Below, piece by piece: positions 1 through 8,064 of a stretch of 22,584 bases of DNA. The notes below the pieces were generated by a model. The model was not told where the DNA came from and did no database searches. It saw nothing but the letters and a program-made list of their open reading frames with translations. Each line of letters opens with the position of its first letter. Positions within the stretch are counted from its first letter, which is position 1. The stretch comes from CAJBVG01 sp943371235 (lineage in GTDB: Bacteria > Bacteroidota > Bacteroidia > Sphingobacteriales > Sphingobacteriaceae): the NCBI GenBank assembly GCA_943371235.1, contig CALRTZ010000046.1, forward strand, positions 1 to 22,584, read 5' to 3'. Made by a program: the position numbers and the translations under genes.

Positions 1-5
1 ACATA

Positions 6-1412
6 ATGAATAGTAAACATAAAATTCTAATAGCAGATGATGATATTGATATGTGTACATTGCTCGGAAAGTTTTTGCAAAAAAATGATTACGATGTAAA
101 ATGTGCACATAAAGGTAACACTGCTATAGAAATGCTTAAAGAAGATACATACGATCTCTGCATCTGCGATTTTCGTTTGGGCGACATGGATGGTATCGAA
201 CTCATTAATGGCATTAAAGCATTAAATAAAAATGTTAAAATACTAATGATAACTGGGTACTCAGACATTAAGGTAGCAGTAAAAGTTATTAAAATGGGGG
301 TGTTTGATTATTTAACAAAACCTGTATTACCCGACGAATTATTAGTGAGTATTAGAAAAGCACTAAACTCAGACATTTCTATATCAACAGATACAGGCAT
401 TGTAAAATCAAATAGTAAAAAAAATAATTCAGAGTACGTAGTTGGTACTAGTAAACAATCTAAAGAACTCTATAAACAAATAGATTTAGTAGCCCCAACT
501 CCTTATAGTGTTATTATATATGGCGAAACAGGAACAGGTAAAGAATCTGTAGCTAGAACCATTCACGAACGAAGTAAAAGAGCAGATGCCGAATTTGTGG
601 CCTTAGATTGTGGATCTATCTCTAAAGAACTTGCCGGCTCAGAATTATTTGGACATGAAAAAGGTTCCTTTACGGGTGCGCTATATAATAAAACAGGATT
701 ATTTGAGCTTGCAAATAATGGAACTTTATTTTTGGATGAAATAGCTAATCTACCTTATGATACTCAAACCCTATTGTTGAGAGTAGTACAAGAACAAAAA
801 CTCAAAAAAATTGGGGGGAATACAGAGATTCCTATTGATGTACGTATTATAGTTGCCTCTAATGAAAATTTATTAGAGGCTGTAAAGGTTGGTAAGTTTC
901 GTGAAGATTTATATCACCGATTTAATCAATTTGGTATTAACCTCGCTCCTCTTCGCGATCGTGAAAAAGACATTCTATTATTTGCAAATTACTTCTTGGA
1001 TATTGCCAACAAAGAATTGCAAAAAAACATTATAGGATTTGATGAAGAGGTGTTGGATAGTTTTAATACCTACCAATGGCCAGGAAATTTACGTGAATTA
1101 AACAACGTCATTAAACGTGCATGTTTATTAAGTTCGGGCAATTTTATTGAAAGCAAAAGTTTGCCACAAGAAATTGTAAATAACATGCAACTCTCTTTTT
1201 CTGAAAACAAAAAAACAGAAAAGAAGCCTAAAGATATAAGCTTAAGAAATGCTGCAGCAGAAGCAGAAATGGAAACTATTTACAACGTTTTACGCAAAGT
1301 AGAATTCAATAAAACGAAAGCAGCAAAGATGCTGAATATTGATAGAAAAACTTTGTATAATAAAATGAAGTCGTATAATTTAAATAAGCCGGGAAATGAC
1401 GAGAGTGAATAA
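6..1412 (+). CDS. Sigma54-dependent response regulator, NtrC family
   Basis: Cytoplasmic transcription activator that, when phosphorylated, would hydrolyse ATP to open sigma54 promoters. Three domains are visible in 468 residues. The receiver domain (about 5-120) has the acidic pocket at D11-D13, phospho-acceptor D55, and the TGY and LTKP motifs. The AAA+ domain (about 143-375) has Walker A GETGTGKE at 173-180, the sigma54-contact loop as GSFTGA at 220-225 (a Ser variant of GAFTGA) and Walker B LFLDE ending at E245. A Fis-type helix-turn-helix ends the protein (NKTKAAKMLNIDRKTLYNKM). The ATG at 6 gives a normal receiver N-terminus. Its last 17 bases overlap the histidine kinase gene, which is presumably its cognate partner. 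The family is certain; the target genes are unknown. Confidence 0.95.
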   Translation: MNSKHKILIADDDIDMCTLLGKFLQKNDYDVKCAHKGNTAIEMLKEDTYDLCICDFRLGDMDGIELINGIKALNKNVKILMITGYSDIKVAVKVIKMGVFDYLTKPVLPDELLVSIRKALNSDISISTDTGIVKSNSKKNNSEYVVGTSKQSKELYKQIDLVAPTPYSVIIYGETGTGKESVARTIHERSKRADAEFVALDCGSISKELAGSELFGHEKGSFTGALYNKTGLFELANNGTLFLDEIANLPYDTQTLLLRVVQEQKLKKIGGNTEIPIDVRIIVASNENLLEAVKVGKFREDLYHRFNQFGINLAPLRDREKDILLFANYFLDIANKELQKNIIGFDEEVLDSFNTYQWPGNLRELNNVIKRACLLSSGNFIESKSLPQEIVNNMQLSFSENKKTEKKPKDISLRNAAAEAEMETIYNVLRKVEFNKTKAAKMLNIDRKTLYNKMKSYNLNKPGNDESE

Positions 1413-3390
1413 ATACGGGATAACCCCATTGTATTTTTTGATCACTACATTTATTTGTAGTATTCCGTTTATACTTTATTTATTTGGTTTCAACTTTAAT
1501 TATTCAAATAAAATAATAGATTTAAGTGATGTTAAAACTATAAATGAATTAGCTTCTAATGAAATTCTTACACCACTTTTAAAAGGTAAATTTATACATA
1601 CCTTTATTGTAAGTTTTTCTATCACCATTGCTTTCGTTACTACAATACTTTCTTTTGTAGATTATTTTATTAAGAAAAACGCAAGTACTCCAATTGTGGG
1701 TATTGCATTATTCTGTGCAGGTATGCTCGATCTAGTGCATATTATTAGCGCCGATCAAATTATCAACTACCAATTAAGCGATATTTACATCAGTTCATTT
1801 ACGTGGTTATTTTCAAGAGTATTCCATGCGTTAATTTTGATGTTTGGAGTAAGTATATTTTTACTACAACGAAAAGATACTTTTATAGAGGAGTATAAAA
1901 GCGAACGTTATTTTATCGGATTTATAGGGGTTATTTTTTTATTGCTTTCTGTAAATGCCGTACTAATTATTACAGATGAATCTATAAGCACCCCTAAAAT
2001 GGTGTACCCTAATGCCTTTATTTCTCATCCATATGATTTAATTCCTTTAGCATTATATTTAATTGCTGGTTTTTTTGTTTTTCCAAAATTTTACAAGCAA
2101 AATAAAAACACTTTCTCTCAGACATTAATTCTAAGTTTAATACCTTCCATTATTGCTCAACTTCATATGGCATTTGGGTCGACAGACCTTTACGATTATC
2201 ATTTTTTTTCGGCACAAATATTAAAATCCGTTTCGTACTTCGTTCCATTTATAGGGCTAACCATAAATTATATTGATACTTATAAAAATGAAAGTAAAGT
2301 TTCTGAAGAGTTAGACGTACAATTAAAATCGAATGAAGAAATACAAAGTACCTTAGTTGGTGTATTAGATGCTTCTCTTAACAGTATCATGTCTATGGTT
2401 CCTATAAAAAATGAAAACAATGAGGTGATTGATTTTAAATGGACGATGGCTAATAATAAAGCGCTAACAGACATGGGTTATTCAATTGAACATTTAATGA
2501 ATAATTCATTTTATGAAATACTCCCAGCAGGAAGCTATCTATTTGATAAGTATAAAAATGTATATGTTACTGGAGAGCCCGACCGATTTACTATTTATAC
2601 AGATACAACTAAAAGTCATTACGATATTTATGTAACAAAATTTGCAGACAGTATTGCGGTAACCTTTATGGATATTACCGATCAGATAATGGGGCAGGAA
2701 GCCATTTTAAATTATCAAAAAATACAATCTGCAAATAAATTTGCACGTTTAATGACACATGAAATTAGAAATCCACTTACCAATATATTATTGTCTGTAG
2801 AGCAATTAAAAGAAGAAATAAAGGATAACGAGGCTACAGATTTGTATATTGACATACTTCAAAGAAATACATTAAGAATAAATGAATTGATTTCTGAAGT
2901 AATGAATGCATCCAAGTTAACTGAATTAGATTTCAACAATGTGTCATCAAGATTATTTATATTGAGTTGTGTAGAGGCTGCCAAAGACAGGTTGAAGTTA
3001 AAAAACATAAAACTCGAACTAAACATTTCTCTAGATGTTGAGATTGAAATTGACATCGAAAAGATGAAAATTGCCATTTTAAATATCATTTTAAATGCAA
3101 TTGAAGCAATGGAATCAACGGATGGGAAACTGGTAGTAAACTCCGTTTTAGAAAAAGAAGAATTATCAATTGAAATAATTGACAACGGAGTGGGTATCTC
3201 TATGGAGAATCAGCAACGATTATTCGAACCGTTTTATACAAATAAAACAAAAGGTTTTGGCATCGGCTTAACCGCCAGCCAAACAATTATATTTAACCAC
3301 CATGGTAATATTAAAGTGAAAAGTGAACCAGGTAAAGGCGCAACTTTTACAGTAAAAATACCTGTTAAAGCAAGAAATCATGAAGCTTAA
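1396..3390 (+). CDS. Membrane sensor histidine kinase (MASE3-like sensor, PAS, HisKA, HATPase)
   Basis: Inner-membrane kinase of 664 residues, very likely the partner of the overlapping response regulator. The first ~290 residues hold about eight hydrophobic segments; the stretch around CAGMLDLVH resembles MASE3-type membrane sensor domains (my inference, by eye). A PAS-like domain follows (about 310-430). The HisKA H-box MTHEIRNPL places the phospho-acceptor at His455. The ATPase domain shows the N box (NIILNAIEAM), G1 box (DNGVGIS), F box (LFEPFYTNK) and G2 box (GFGIGL), so all catalytic motifs are intact. There is no periplasmic sensing loop of any size, so the signal is probably sensed within the membrane or by the PAS domain. 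It overlaps the regulator by 17 bases and tspO by 11, suggesting translational coupling. Confidence 0.93.
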   Translation: MTRVNKYGITPLYFLITTFICSIPFILYLFGFNFNYSNKIIDLSDVKTINELASNEILTPLLKGKFIHTFIVSFSITIAFVTTILSFVDYFIKKNASTPIVGIALFCAGMLDLVHIISADQIINYQLSDIYISSFTWLFSRVFHALILMFGVSIFLLQRKDTFIEEYKSERYFIGFIGVIFLLLSVNAVLIITDESISTPKMVYPNAFISHPYDLIPLALYLIAGFFVFPKFYKQNKNTFSQTLILSLIPSIIAQLHMAFGSTDLYDYHFFSAQILKSVSYFVPFIGLTINYIDTYKNESKVSEELDVQLKSNEEIQSTLVGVLDASLNSIMSMVPIKNENNEVIDFKWTMANNKALTDMGYSIEHLMNNSFYEILPAGSYLFDKYKNVYVTGEPDRFTIYTDTTKSHYDIYVTKFADSIAVTFMDITDQIMGQEAILNYQKIQSANKFARLMTHEIRNPLTNILLSVEQLKEEIKDNEATDLYIDILQRNTLRINELISEVMNASKLTELDFNNVSSRLFILSCVEAAKDRLKLKNIKLELNISLDVEIEIDIEKMKIAILNIILNAIEAMESTDGKLVVNSVLEKEELSIEIIDNGVGISMENQQRLFEPFYTNKTKGFGIGLTASQTIIFNHHGNIKVKSEPGKGATFTVKIPVKARNHEA

Positions 3391-3850
3391 TTCAACCTTA
3401 CGTTTATTACTTTACATTATAATTTGTATTATCATCGGTTCTAGTGGAGCTTATTTTACAGCACAATCTGTAAGTACGTGGTACCCTACCCTAGTTAAGC
3501 CTTTTTTTAATCCGCCTAATTATTTATTCGGTCCAGTTTGGACTACTATTTTTGTTTTGCTAGGGGTTTGTTTATGGGGGCTGTTAAAATCTAAACACCC
3601 ATTAACAAAAACGGTGTTAACTATTTTTATCCTTCAATATATACTCAACATTGCATGGTCTTTTTTATTTTTCGGATTAAAGAACCCGGCTTTTGCATTA
3701 GTTGATATTCTATTGTTATTAGTTACACTTATTATTTTTATTGTTACACTTTACAAAATTGAAAAATGGCTTGCAGCAACTCAACTTTTATACATATTGT
3801 GGGTTAGCTTTGCCACTATCCTCAACGCAAGCATTGTTTATTTAAATTAA
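3380..3850 (+). CDS. tspO: TspO/MBR family membrane protein
   Basis: Integral membrane protein of 156 residues with five predicted transmembrane segments, the usual size and topology of TspO, the bacterial homologue of the mitochondrial translocator protein. The family signature is clear near the N-terminus: WYPTLVKPFFNPPNYLFGPV followed by WTTIF. A second conserved Trp-rich stretch (LNIAWSFLFFGLKNP) also fits. Family members bind porphyrins and other hydrophobic ligands and influence tetrapyrrole and stress physiology; the role here is not known. The start codon lies inside the end of the histidine kinase gene (11-base overlap), making it the third gene of the two-component operon. A strong terminator follows at 3905-3935. 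Confidence 0.93.
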   Translation: MKLNSTLRLLLYIIICIIIGSSGAYFTAQSVSTWYPTLVKPFFNPPNYLFGPVWTTIFVLLGVCLWGLLKSKHPLTKTVLTIFILQYILNIAWSFLFFGLKNPAFALVDILLLLVTLIIFIVTLYKIEKWLAATQLLYILWVSFATILNASIVYLN

Positions 3851-3866
3851 TGGCTTGGTATTCGCT
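3851..3866 (+). promoter_or_regulatory. Possible sigma54 (-24/-12) promoter
   Basis: The bases TGGCTTGGTATTCGCT directly after the tspO stop codon have GG at 3852-3853 and GC at 3864-3865 with exactly ten bases between, the sigma54 spacing, and match about 9 of 12 informative consensus positions. Transcription would start near 3877 and meet the terminator at 3905-3935. Chance occurrence is possible; the nearby sigma54 activator gene makes it worth noting. Confidence 0.3.
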
Positions 3867-3904
3867 ATATATAGAGTAGATTCTACGTCTACCGACATAA
3901 AAAG

Positions 3905-3935
3905 CCTATTCTATTAAAATAGGATAGGTTTTTTT
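3905..3935 (+). terminator. Intrinsic terminator after tspO
   Basis: An 11-bp inverted repeat (CCTATTCTATT at 3905-3915 against AATAGGATAGG at 3918-3928, one G-U type pair) is followed by seven T residues. It would end the regulator-kinase-tspO operon. Confidence 0.85.
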
Positions 3936-4007
3936 AAAAATGAGGAATCTGAAACAACGTTCTACATAGCGTATTTTCTACAAAATGGGGAAATAATTAC
4001 TCAAAAT

Positions 4008-4015
4008 TAAATTTG
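4008..4015 (+). promoter_or_regulatory. Candidate -7 element upstream of the small membrane protein
   Basis: TAAATTTG matches the Bacteroidota -7 consensus TAnnTTTG exactly. No clear TTTG-type -33 element is seen about 20 bases upstream. A start just downstream would give a leader of about 75 bases before the ATG at 4097. Confidence 0.4.
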
Positions 4016-4096
4016 GGAAAATATATTTCTACACATCAAAAAAGAAAAATTATTGCTAAGTATTTTATAAGATTTTTAATTAAAAAGCTTGTTTTA

Positions 4097-4252
4097 ATGA
4101 AGAAAACACTATATCTATTAACTTGTATTCTATTTTCAGCATGGGCTTACACCTATTTTATAATAGGATTACAAGGTTTGGTACATTTTTTATTAATAAT
4201 ATCTAATATAAGTTTAATGGTCGCTATTTTATATAGTAAAAGATTATCATAA
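4097..4252 (+). CDS. Small two-helix membrane protein, lmo0937/DUF5670-like
   Basis: A 51-residue protein starting MKKTLYLLTC. It is almost entirely two hydrophobic helices (about 4-22 and 25-45) joined by a short turn, with a basic tail (YSKRLS). The pattern aromatic-x-W near the first helix and GLxHxLLII in the second resembles the lmo0937/DUF5670 family of tiny membrane proteins; this is by-eye similarity only. The reading frame is open further upstream to a TTG at 4013, but that extension is highly basic and unlike the family, so the ATG at 4097 is preferred. The gene stands alone between two strong terminators (3905-3935 and 4311-4340), so it is probably transcribed on its own. Confidence 0.6.
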   Translation: MKKTLYLLTCILFSAWAYTYFIIGLQGLVHFLLIISNISLMVAILYSKRLS

Positions 4253-4310
4253 AACTTCCTACAGTTTAGTTTAGTTTATACGGAGAATGGGTAACTCCGT
4301 TAATAGAAAC

Positions 4311-4340
4311 AACCGGGGCGCCCGCTCCGGTTTTTCTTTT
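4311..4340 (+). terminator. GC-rich intrinsic terminator
   Basis: AACCGGGGCG (4311-4320) pairs with CGCTCCGGTT (4323-4332), one G-U pair included, followed by a T-rich tail TTTTTCTTTT. The GC-rich stem stands out in this AT-rich sequence. It closes the transcript of the small membrane protein and insulates the next operon. A second short inverted repeat, CGGAG/CTCCG, lies just upstream at 4281-4299. Confidence 0.85.
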
Positions 4341-4355
4341 TAGGTGCAATTGTAC

Positions 4356-4363
4356 TATATTTA
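4356..4363 (+). promoter_or_regulatory. Candidate -7 element for the envelope operon
   Basis: TATATTTA is one base from the Bacteroidota -7 consensus TAnnTTTG and lies 17 bases before the ATG at 4381. The -33 region would fall in the T-tail of the preceding terminator, with no clear TTTG. Weak support from position only. Confidence 0.35.
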
Positions 4364-4380
4364 AGCATTAAGCTAAAAAC

Positions 4381-5436
4381 ATGTCGATTTACAGTTCTAA
4401 ACAACAAAAAATATTCATTTTCATCATAATAGTATTATTAGGCACATTTCTAGCCTATTCACTCAAAGACATTGTATCTGCAGGCTTAGGAGCTATTGTT
4501 ATGTACACGTTAATGCGTAACAGTTTTATAAAGCTAATTGAACACAGAAAATGGAAACGATCTTTGTCTGCATTGTTTATCATCTTCAGTTCATTCCTGG
4601 TACTAATTGTTCCTTTTCTAGTATTAAGTTGGATGGTTATCAATCAAATTAGCTTTTACACAAAAAATCCAATAGAAATAACAAACATACTCAATCATTT
4701 TTCTGGGCTATTAGGTGTTGATTTGAACTCGGACAGAGTGGTAGATACCATTCAAAAATTAGAGAGCTGGGCATTGGGCTCCTTCCCTAGTTTGGTAAGT
4801 GCTATTTTAAATATATTCTTATTGATTTCCATTATGTACTTCGTTTTGTATTTTATGTTTACAGAATATGAAAATTTCGAGAGTGCCTTACTCAAATATT
4901 TGCCTTTTAAAGAAAAAAGCTCTTATCTATTAGCAGAAGAACTTCATAAAATAACTCAAACAAATGTAATTGGGCAAGGTATAATTGCATTTGCACAAGG
5001 AACCTGCGTGGGACTAGGTTTTCTAATTTTTGGCATCAGCGATCCACTGTTTTGGGGAGTACTTTCTGCCTTACTTAGTTTTGTACCCTTGGTAGGTTCG
5101 GCATTGGTGTTTATTCCGGCAGGTATAATTGCATTGAGTTACAATGATTATTTTTCGGGTATTGGCATTTTAGTTTGGGGTGTATTAATTGTCTCAAACA
5201 TCGATAATGTTTTACGTTTAATTATTAATAAAAAAATTGCAAATATACATCCTATCATTTCTATAGTGGGCGTAATTATTGGCTTACCAATGTTTGGTAT
5301 TTTAGGTTTAGTGTTTGGCCCATTATTGATTTCGTTTTTTCTGTTATTAATTTCTATCTACGAAAATAAAACTACTAAACCTTATACAAACCCTGAATTA
5401 ACAATTAAAAAAGATGAACAAGAAGAAGGCGTTTAG
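4381..5436 (+). CDS. AI-2E family transporter / membrane permease
   Basis: Polytopic inner-membrane protein of 351 residues, the usual length of the AI-2E transporter (PF01594, YhhQ/TqsA/PerM-like) family. Hydrophobic segments lie at about 12-45, 60-90, 140-160 and, in a long C-terminal cluster, 200-330. The central conserved region is seen as IIAFAQGTCVGLGFLIFGI and PLFWGVLSALLSFVPLVGSA, followed by the terminal GLPMFGILGLVFGPL motif typical of the family. Members are called autoinducer-2 exporters, but many carry other or unknown substrates, including Na+/H+ antiporters, so the substrate here is unknown. First gene of a four-gene operon; its last 23 bases overlap the outer-membrane protein gene. 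Confidence 0.9.
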   Translation: MSIYSSKQQKIFIFIIIVLLGTFLAYSLKDIVSAGLGAIVMYTLMRNSFIKLIEHRKWKRSLSALFIIFSSFLVLIVPFLVLSWMVINQISFYTKNPIEITNILNHFSGLLGVDLNSDRVVDTIQKLESWALGSFPSLVSAILNIFLLISIMYFVLYFMFTEYENFESALLKYLPFKEKSSYLLAEELHKITQTNVIGQGIIAFAQGTCVGLGFLIFGISDPLFWGVLSALLSFVPLVGSALVFIPAGIIALSYNDYFSGIGILVWGVLIVSNIDNVLRLIINKKIANIHPIISIVGVIIGLPMFGILGLVFGPLLISFFLLLISIYENKTTKPYTNPELTIKKDEQEEGV

Positions 5437-7282
5437 TCTCCTTTTAATATTTTTTTTAACAACTGCTTCTTTTATACAGAATGGAGTAGCTGCGCCTGTT
5501 TCAGACAGCTCATCAAAAGTAAAACACTACACAAAGTTTGATAGTTCAATGTTTCATTTTTCTAATGAAACACAACTCGGTCGTTTCATTTTTAAAAATT
5601 TATATCGTCAACCTCAACAAGATGTAAAACCTATAGATAATATGCAATCTAAGCAAAAACAAGATCGCATAAATAGATATGAGGGCAAAATAATTAGAAA
5701 CGTATACTTTAAAACACTAGACCCATTTGGTACCGAAGTAGATGACACCTTAATTTTGAGGCGTGGTTTTATTGAAGATATTGGTAACAAAGTAAACTTG
5801 GGTACTAGGCAAAGTAATATTCAAAGTTTAATATTATTTAAGAAAGGCGATAAAGTAGATCCTCTTCGAGTAAAAGAATCGGAGCGTTTATTGCGTAGAC
5901 AAGAATACATACGCGATGCAAGAATAATCATCCCTGCCAAAACAAAAAGAAATGCCGACTCTATTGATTTAGTTGTGGTAGTACAAGACCGTTGGTCTAT
6001 AAATGCAAGTGTTGGGGCCAGCACCACCTCATCTGAATTCAGAATAACTGAATCAAATTTATTAGGTACAGGTTCTCGCATTACACAAGCCGGACAGTAT
6101 GATATTACGAAGGGTAAGTTTTCTAATTGGCAAGGTGAGTTAAGCGACAACAATATCAAAAATACATATATCGATGGTAAAATATTTTATAATATTTCGC
6201 CATTGTTACGCTTTCATGGCATCAATTTTAATAGAACATTTTTCTCTCCACTTACTAAATGGGCAGGTTCGGCAGGTATATCAAGATACAATGAAAACAA
6301 GGAATATGCGGTTGCTGACGGCATTATCATACCAGCAAAATTAATTTATAATGTGAGTGATGTTTGGCTCGGAAGAAGTGTAAAAATTAATCAAAATGAA
6401 GAAAATGGCAGAACAAACTCATTGGTACTCGGAACTAGGTATGTGAAAACCGATTATATTGAACGCCCAGATTTATTATTAGATACCTCAGATTCGTTTC
6501 GCGACGTAAACCTTTACTTATTTAGTTTAGGTTTTTCTAGTCGTAGGTATTACAAAGACAAAAAAATATACCGATTCGGAAATACAGAAGATATACCAGA
6601 AGGGCGAAGTTTTAATGCTATCTTTGGTATATTAAACGAGGAAAAGTCTGAATACATTTATAATGCCTTAAGGTATTCTGCTGGTCAACATATCATGAAT
6701 TTTGGATATTTGTCTGGCTCTATACAATATGGCGTGTTTTACAATAATTATATCGCTTCTAGAGGTGTTTTTAACGTAGACGCTAGTTATTTTTCAGATT
6801 TATGGTCGCGAGGCAAATGGAACATGCGTCAGTTTGTTTATTTCCAAGTTACCAATGGTTTAAATAGGTTGTCGACAGAATCCGTTACCCTAAACGGAAG
6901 AGGCACTGAAGGACTTTATGGATTTAATAGTTTTTCTGTTTTAGGAAAAAATAAAACATTACTAAAATTAGAGTCCATAATATATACACCTTTTAGTTTT
7001 GCAGGTGTACAAGTCGCATCTGTAGTTTTTGCAGGATTTGGCAAAATTGGAAGTCCTTTGTATGCAAACCTTAACCCCAATACTATTTATCAGGCCTATG
7101 GCTTAGGATTGTTATTAAGAAAAGAAAACCTAGTAGTAAATACCATACAAATAACTTTTGGATTCTATCCAAACATACCAACAGGTACGGGTACAAATTT
7201 TAAGTTTAACCCTTTTGGTATAAATAATTTAAACTTAAGAGACTTTGATGTTTCTAAACCAGAATTGATTAATTATCGATAA
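5414..7282 (+). CDS. POTRA-containing BamA/TamA-like outer-membrane beta-barrel protein
   Basis: Outer-membrane protein of 622 residues with a Sec signal peptide at the start (basic MNKKK, hydrophobic core, cleavage probably near GVAA). Residues about 95-200 look like a POTRA region: EGKIIRNVYFKTLDPFG, then LFKKGDKVDPLRVKESERLL, YIRDARIIIPA and DLVVVVQDRWSI, the typical order in Omp85 proteins. The rest is rich in alternating beta strands with Gly and aromatic residues, ending in a strand-like region. There is no free C-terminal Phe, so the last strand is less typical. Members fold or transport outer-membrane components; the substrate is unknown. The start overlaps the AI-2E permease gene by 23 bases, suggesting coupled synthesis of an inner- and outer-membrane pair. 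Confidence 0.8.
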   Translation: MNKKKAFSLLLIFFLTTASFIQNGVAAPVSDSSSKVKHYTKFDSSMFHFSNETQLGRFIFKNLYRQPQQDVKPIDNMQSKQKQDRINRYEGKIIRNVYFKTLDPFGTEVDDTLILRRGFIEDIGNKVNLGTRQSNIQSLILFKKGDKVDPLRVKESERLLRRQEYIRDARIIIPAKTKRNADSIDLVVVVQDRWSINASVGASTTSSEFRITESNLLGTGSRITQAGQYDITKGKFSNWQGELSDNNIKNTYIDGKIFYNISPLLRFHGINFNRTFFSPLTKWAGSAGISRYNENKEYAVADGIIIPAKLIYNVSDVWLGRSVKINQNEENGRTNSLVLGTRYVKTDYIERPDLLLDTSDSFRDVNLYLFSLGFSSRRYYKDKKIYRFGNTEDIPEGRSFNAIFGILNEEKSEYIYNALRYSAGQHIMNFGYLSGSIQYGVFYNNYIASRGVFNVDASYFSDLWSRGKWNMRQFVYFQVTNGLNRLSTESVTLNGRGTEGLYGFNSFSVLGKNKTLLKLESIIYTPFSFAGVQVASVVFAGFGKIGSPLYANLNPNTIYQAYGLGLLLRKENLVVNTIQITFGFYPNIPTGTGTNFKFNPFGINNLNLRDFDVSKPELINYR

Positions 7283-7283
7283 A

Positions 7284-7658
7284 ATGGAAGACAATAAAAA
7301 TATAAAAGACGATGTGTTAGCCTTGGTAACAGAACTAAAAACGTACATCAATTTACGTTCTAGCTTACTCAGTTTGCAGATTCGAAAAACGGCTGCCGAA
7401 CTAATATCCAGTATTAGCTCTAGCGCAGTACTCATCATTTTTGCATCTATGGCATTTGTGTTTGGTAGTTTCGCACTGGCCTATTATTTAGCAGAAGTAT
7501 TACAAAGCTTTTCGCTAGGATTTTTATGTGTTGCAGGCATTTATTTTTTTATGTTGATGGTAGCATTTCTGTTCAGAAAAGTATTAAAAAACTACATCAG
7601 CAATACCATTATTCGCGAACTTTTTAAAGAAGAAAACCATGGCAACAATCTCAAATAA
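7284..7658 (+). CDS. Phage holin-like (holin-X/YqjE-type) membrane protein
   Basis: A 124-residue protein with an N-terminal charged helix (about 1-45) and two closely spaced transmembrane helices (about 47-75 and 82-104), followed by a basic, helical tail. This layout is that of the Phage_holin_3_6 / YqjE group, which are chromosomal membrane proteins in many bacteria and usually not phage genes. It starts one base after the outer-membrane protein stop and overlaps the next gene by 20 bases, so it belongs to the same operon. No other phage gene is nearby, which argues against a lytic role. Confidence 0.65.
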   Translation: MEDNKNIKDDVLALVTELKTYINLRSSLLSLQIRKTAAELISSISSSAVLIIFASMAFVFGSFALAYYLAEVLQSFSLGFLCVAGIYFFMLMVAFLFRKVLKNYISNTIIRELFKEENHGNNLK

Positions 7659-8064
7659 GTTAGATCTCGAGAAAGAAATTTACCGATTACAATTAGAAAT
7701 AAAAGCAAAGGAACAAAGCTTGCAAACTAAATTCGATAATCTTTCCGACGATTTAGAACCGGGTGCTTTATTAAATGCTGGGGTAAAATCGTTCTTTCAT
7801 CAACAAGCAAAAAACAAAACAATTGTAACCACCGGCCTTACTATTCTTGCAGGCTTTTTAGTAGAGAGGGTGATCTTAAAAAAGTCGAACATATTAGTAA
7901 AATATGGCATTGCACAACTGGCTATGGGCTTAGTATCTAAGCTATCTGAAGAGAATTGGCACCCAGAAGTTTTCGGGAAAATTAAAAATGCATTGCAACA
8001 AGCAATTAGTAATGAAATAAATGTGGAGGAAAATGAATCGGATGAAAATAGAATTCAGGCTTAA
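7639..8064 (+). CDS. Hypothetical small membrane-associated protein, last gene of envelope operon
   Basis: Not recognised as a named family. The 141-residue protein has a heptad-like charged helix at its start (DLEKEIYRLQLEIKAKEQSLQ, possible coiled coil), a moderately hydrophobic helix (about 54-73, TIVTTGLTILAGFLVERVIL), a second weakly hydrophobic segment (about 80-97) and an acidic tail. The layout resembles YqjD/DUF883- and YtxH-type membrane-anchored helical proteins that often accompany holin-like genes in Bacteroidota; this is inference from shape and neighbours. Its TAA stop shares the palindromic TTAA at 8061-8064 with the convergent hemJ stop codon. Confidence 0.65.
   Translation: MATISNKLDLEKEIYRLQLEIKAKEQSLQTKFDNLSDDLEPGALLNAGVKSFFHQQAKNKTIVTTGLTILAGFLVERVILKKSNILVKYGIAQLAMGLVSKLSEENWHPEVFGKIKNALQQAISNEINVEENESDENRIQA

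Noticed and set aside
2859..3185. Antisense reading frames over the histidine kinase gene and others like it.
   Set aside because: They are shadows of real genes with no family signature or codon pattern of their own.
4381..5436. AI-2E protein as evidence of quorum sensing.
   Set aside because: The family name does not establish substrate, and no luxS or lsr gene is in the window.
7284..7658. Holin-like gene as evidence of a prophage.
   Set aside because: The holin-X/YqjE-type fold occurs in normal chromosomal genes and no lysin, capsid, integrase or attachment site is near.
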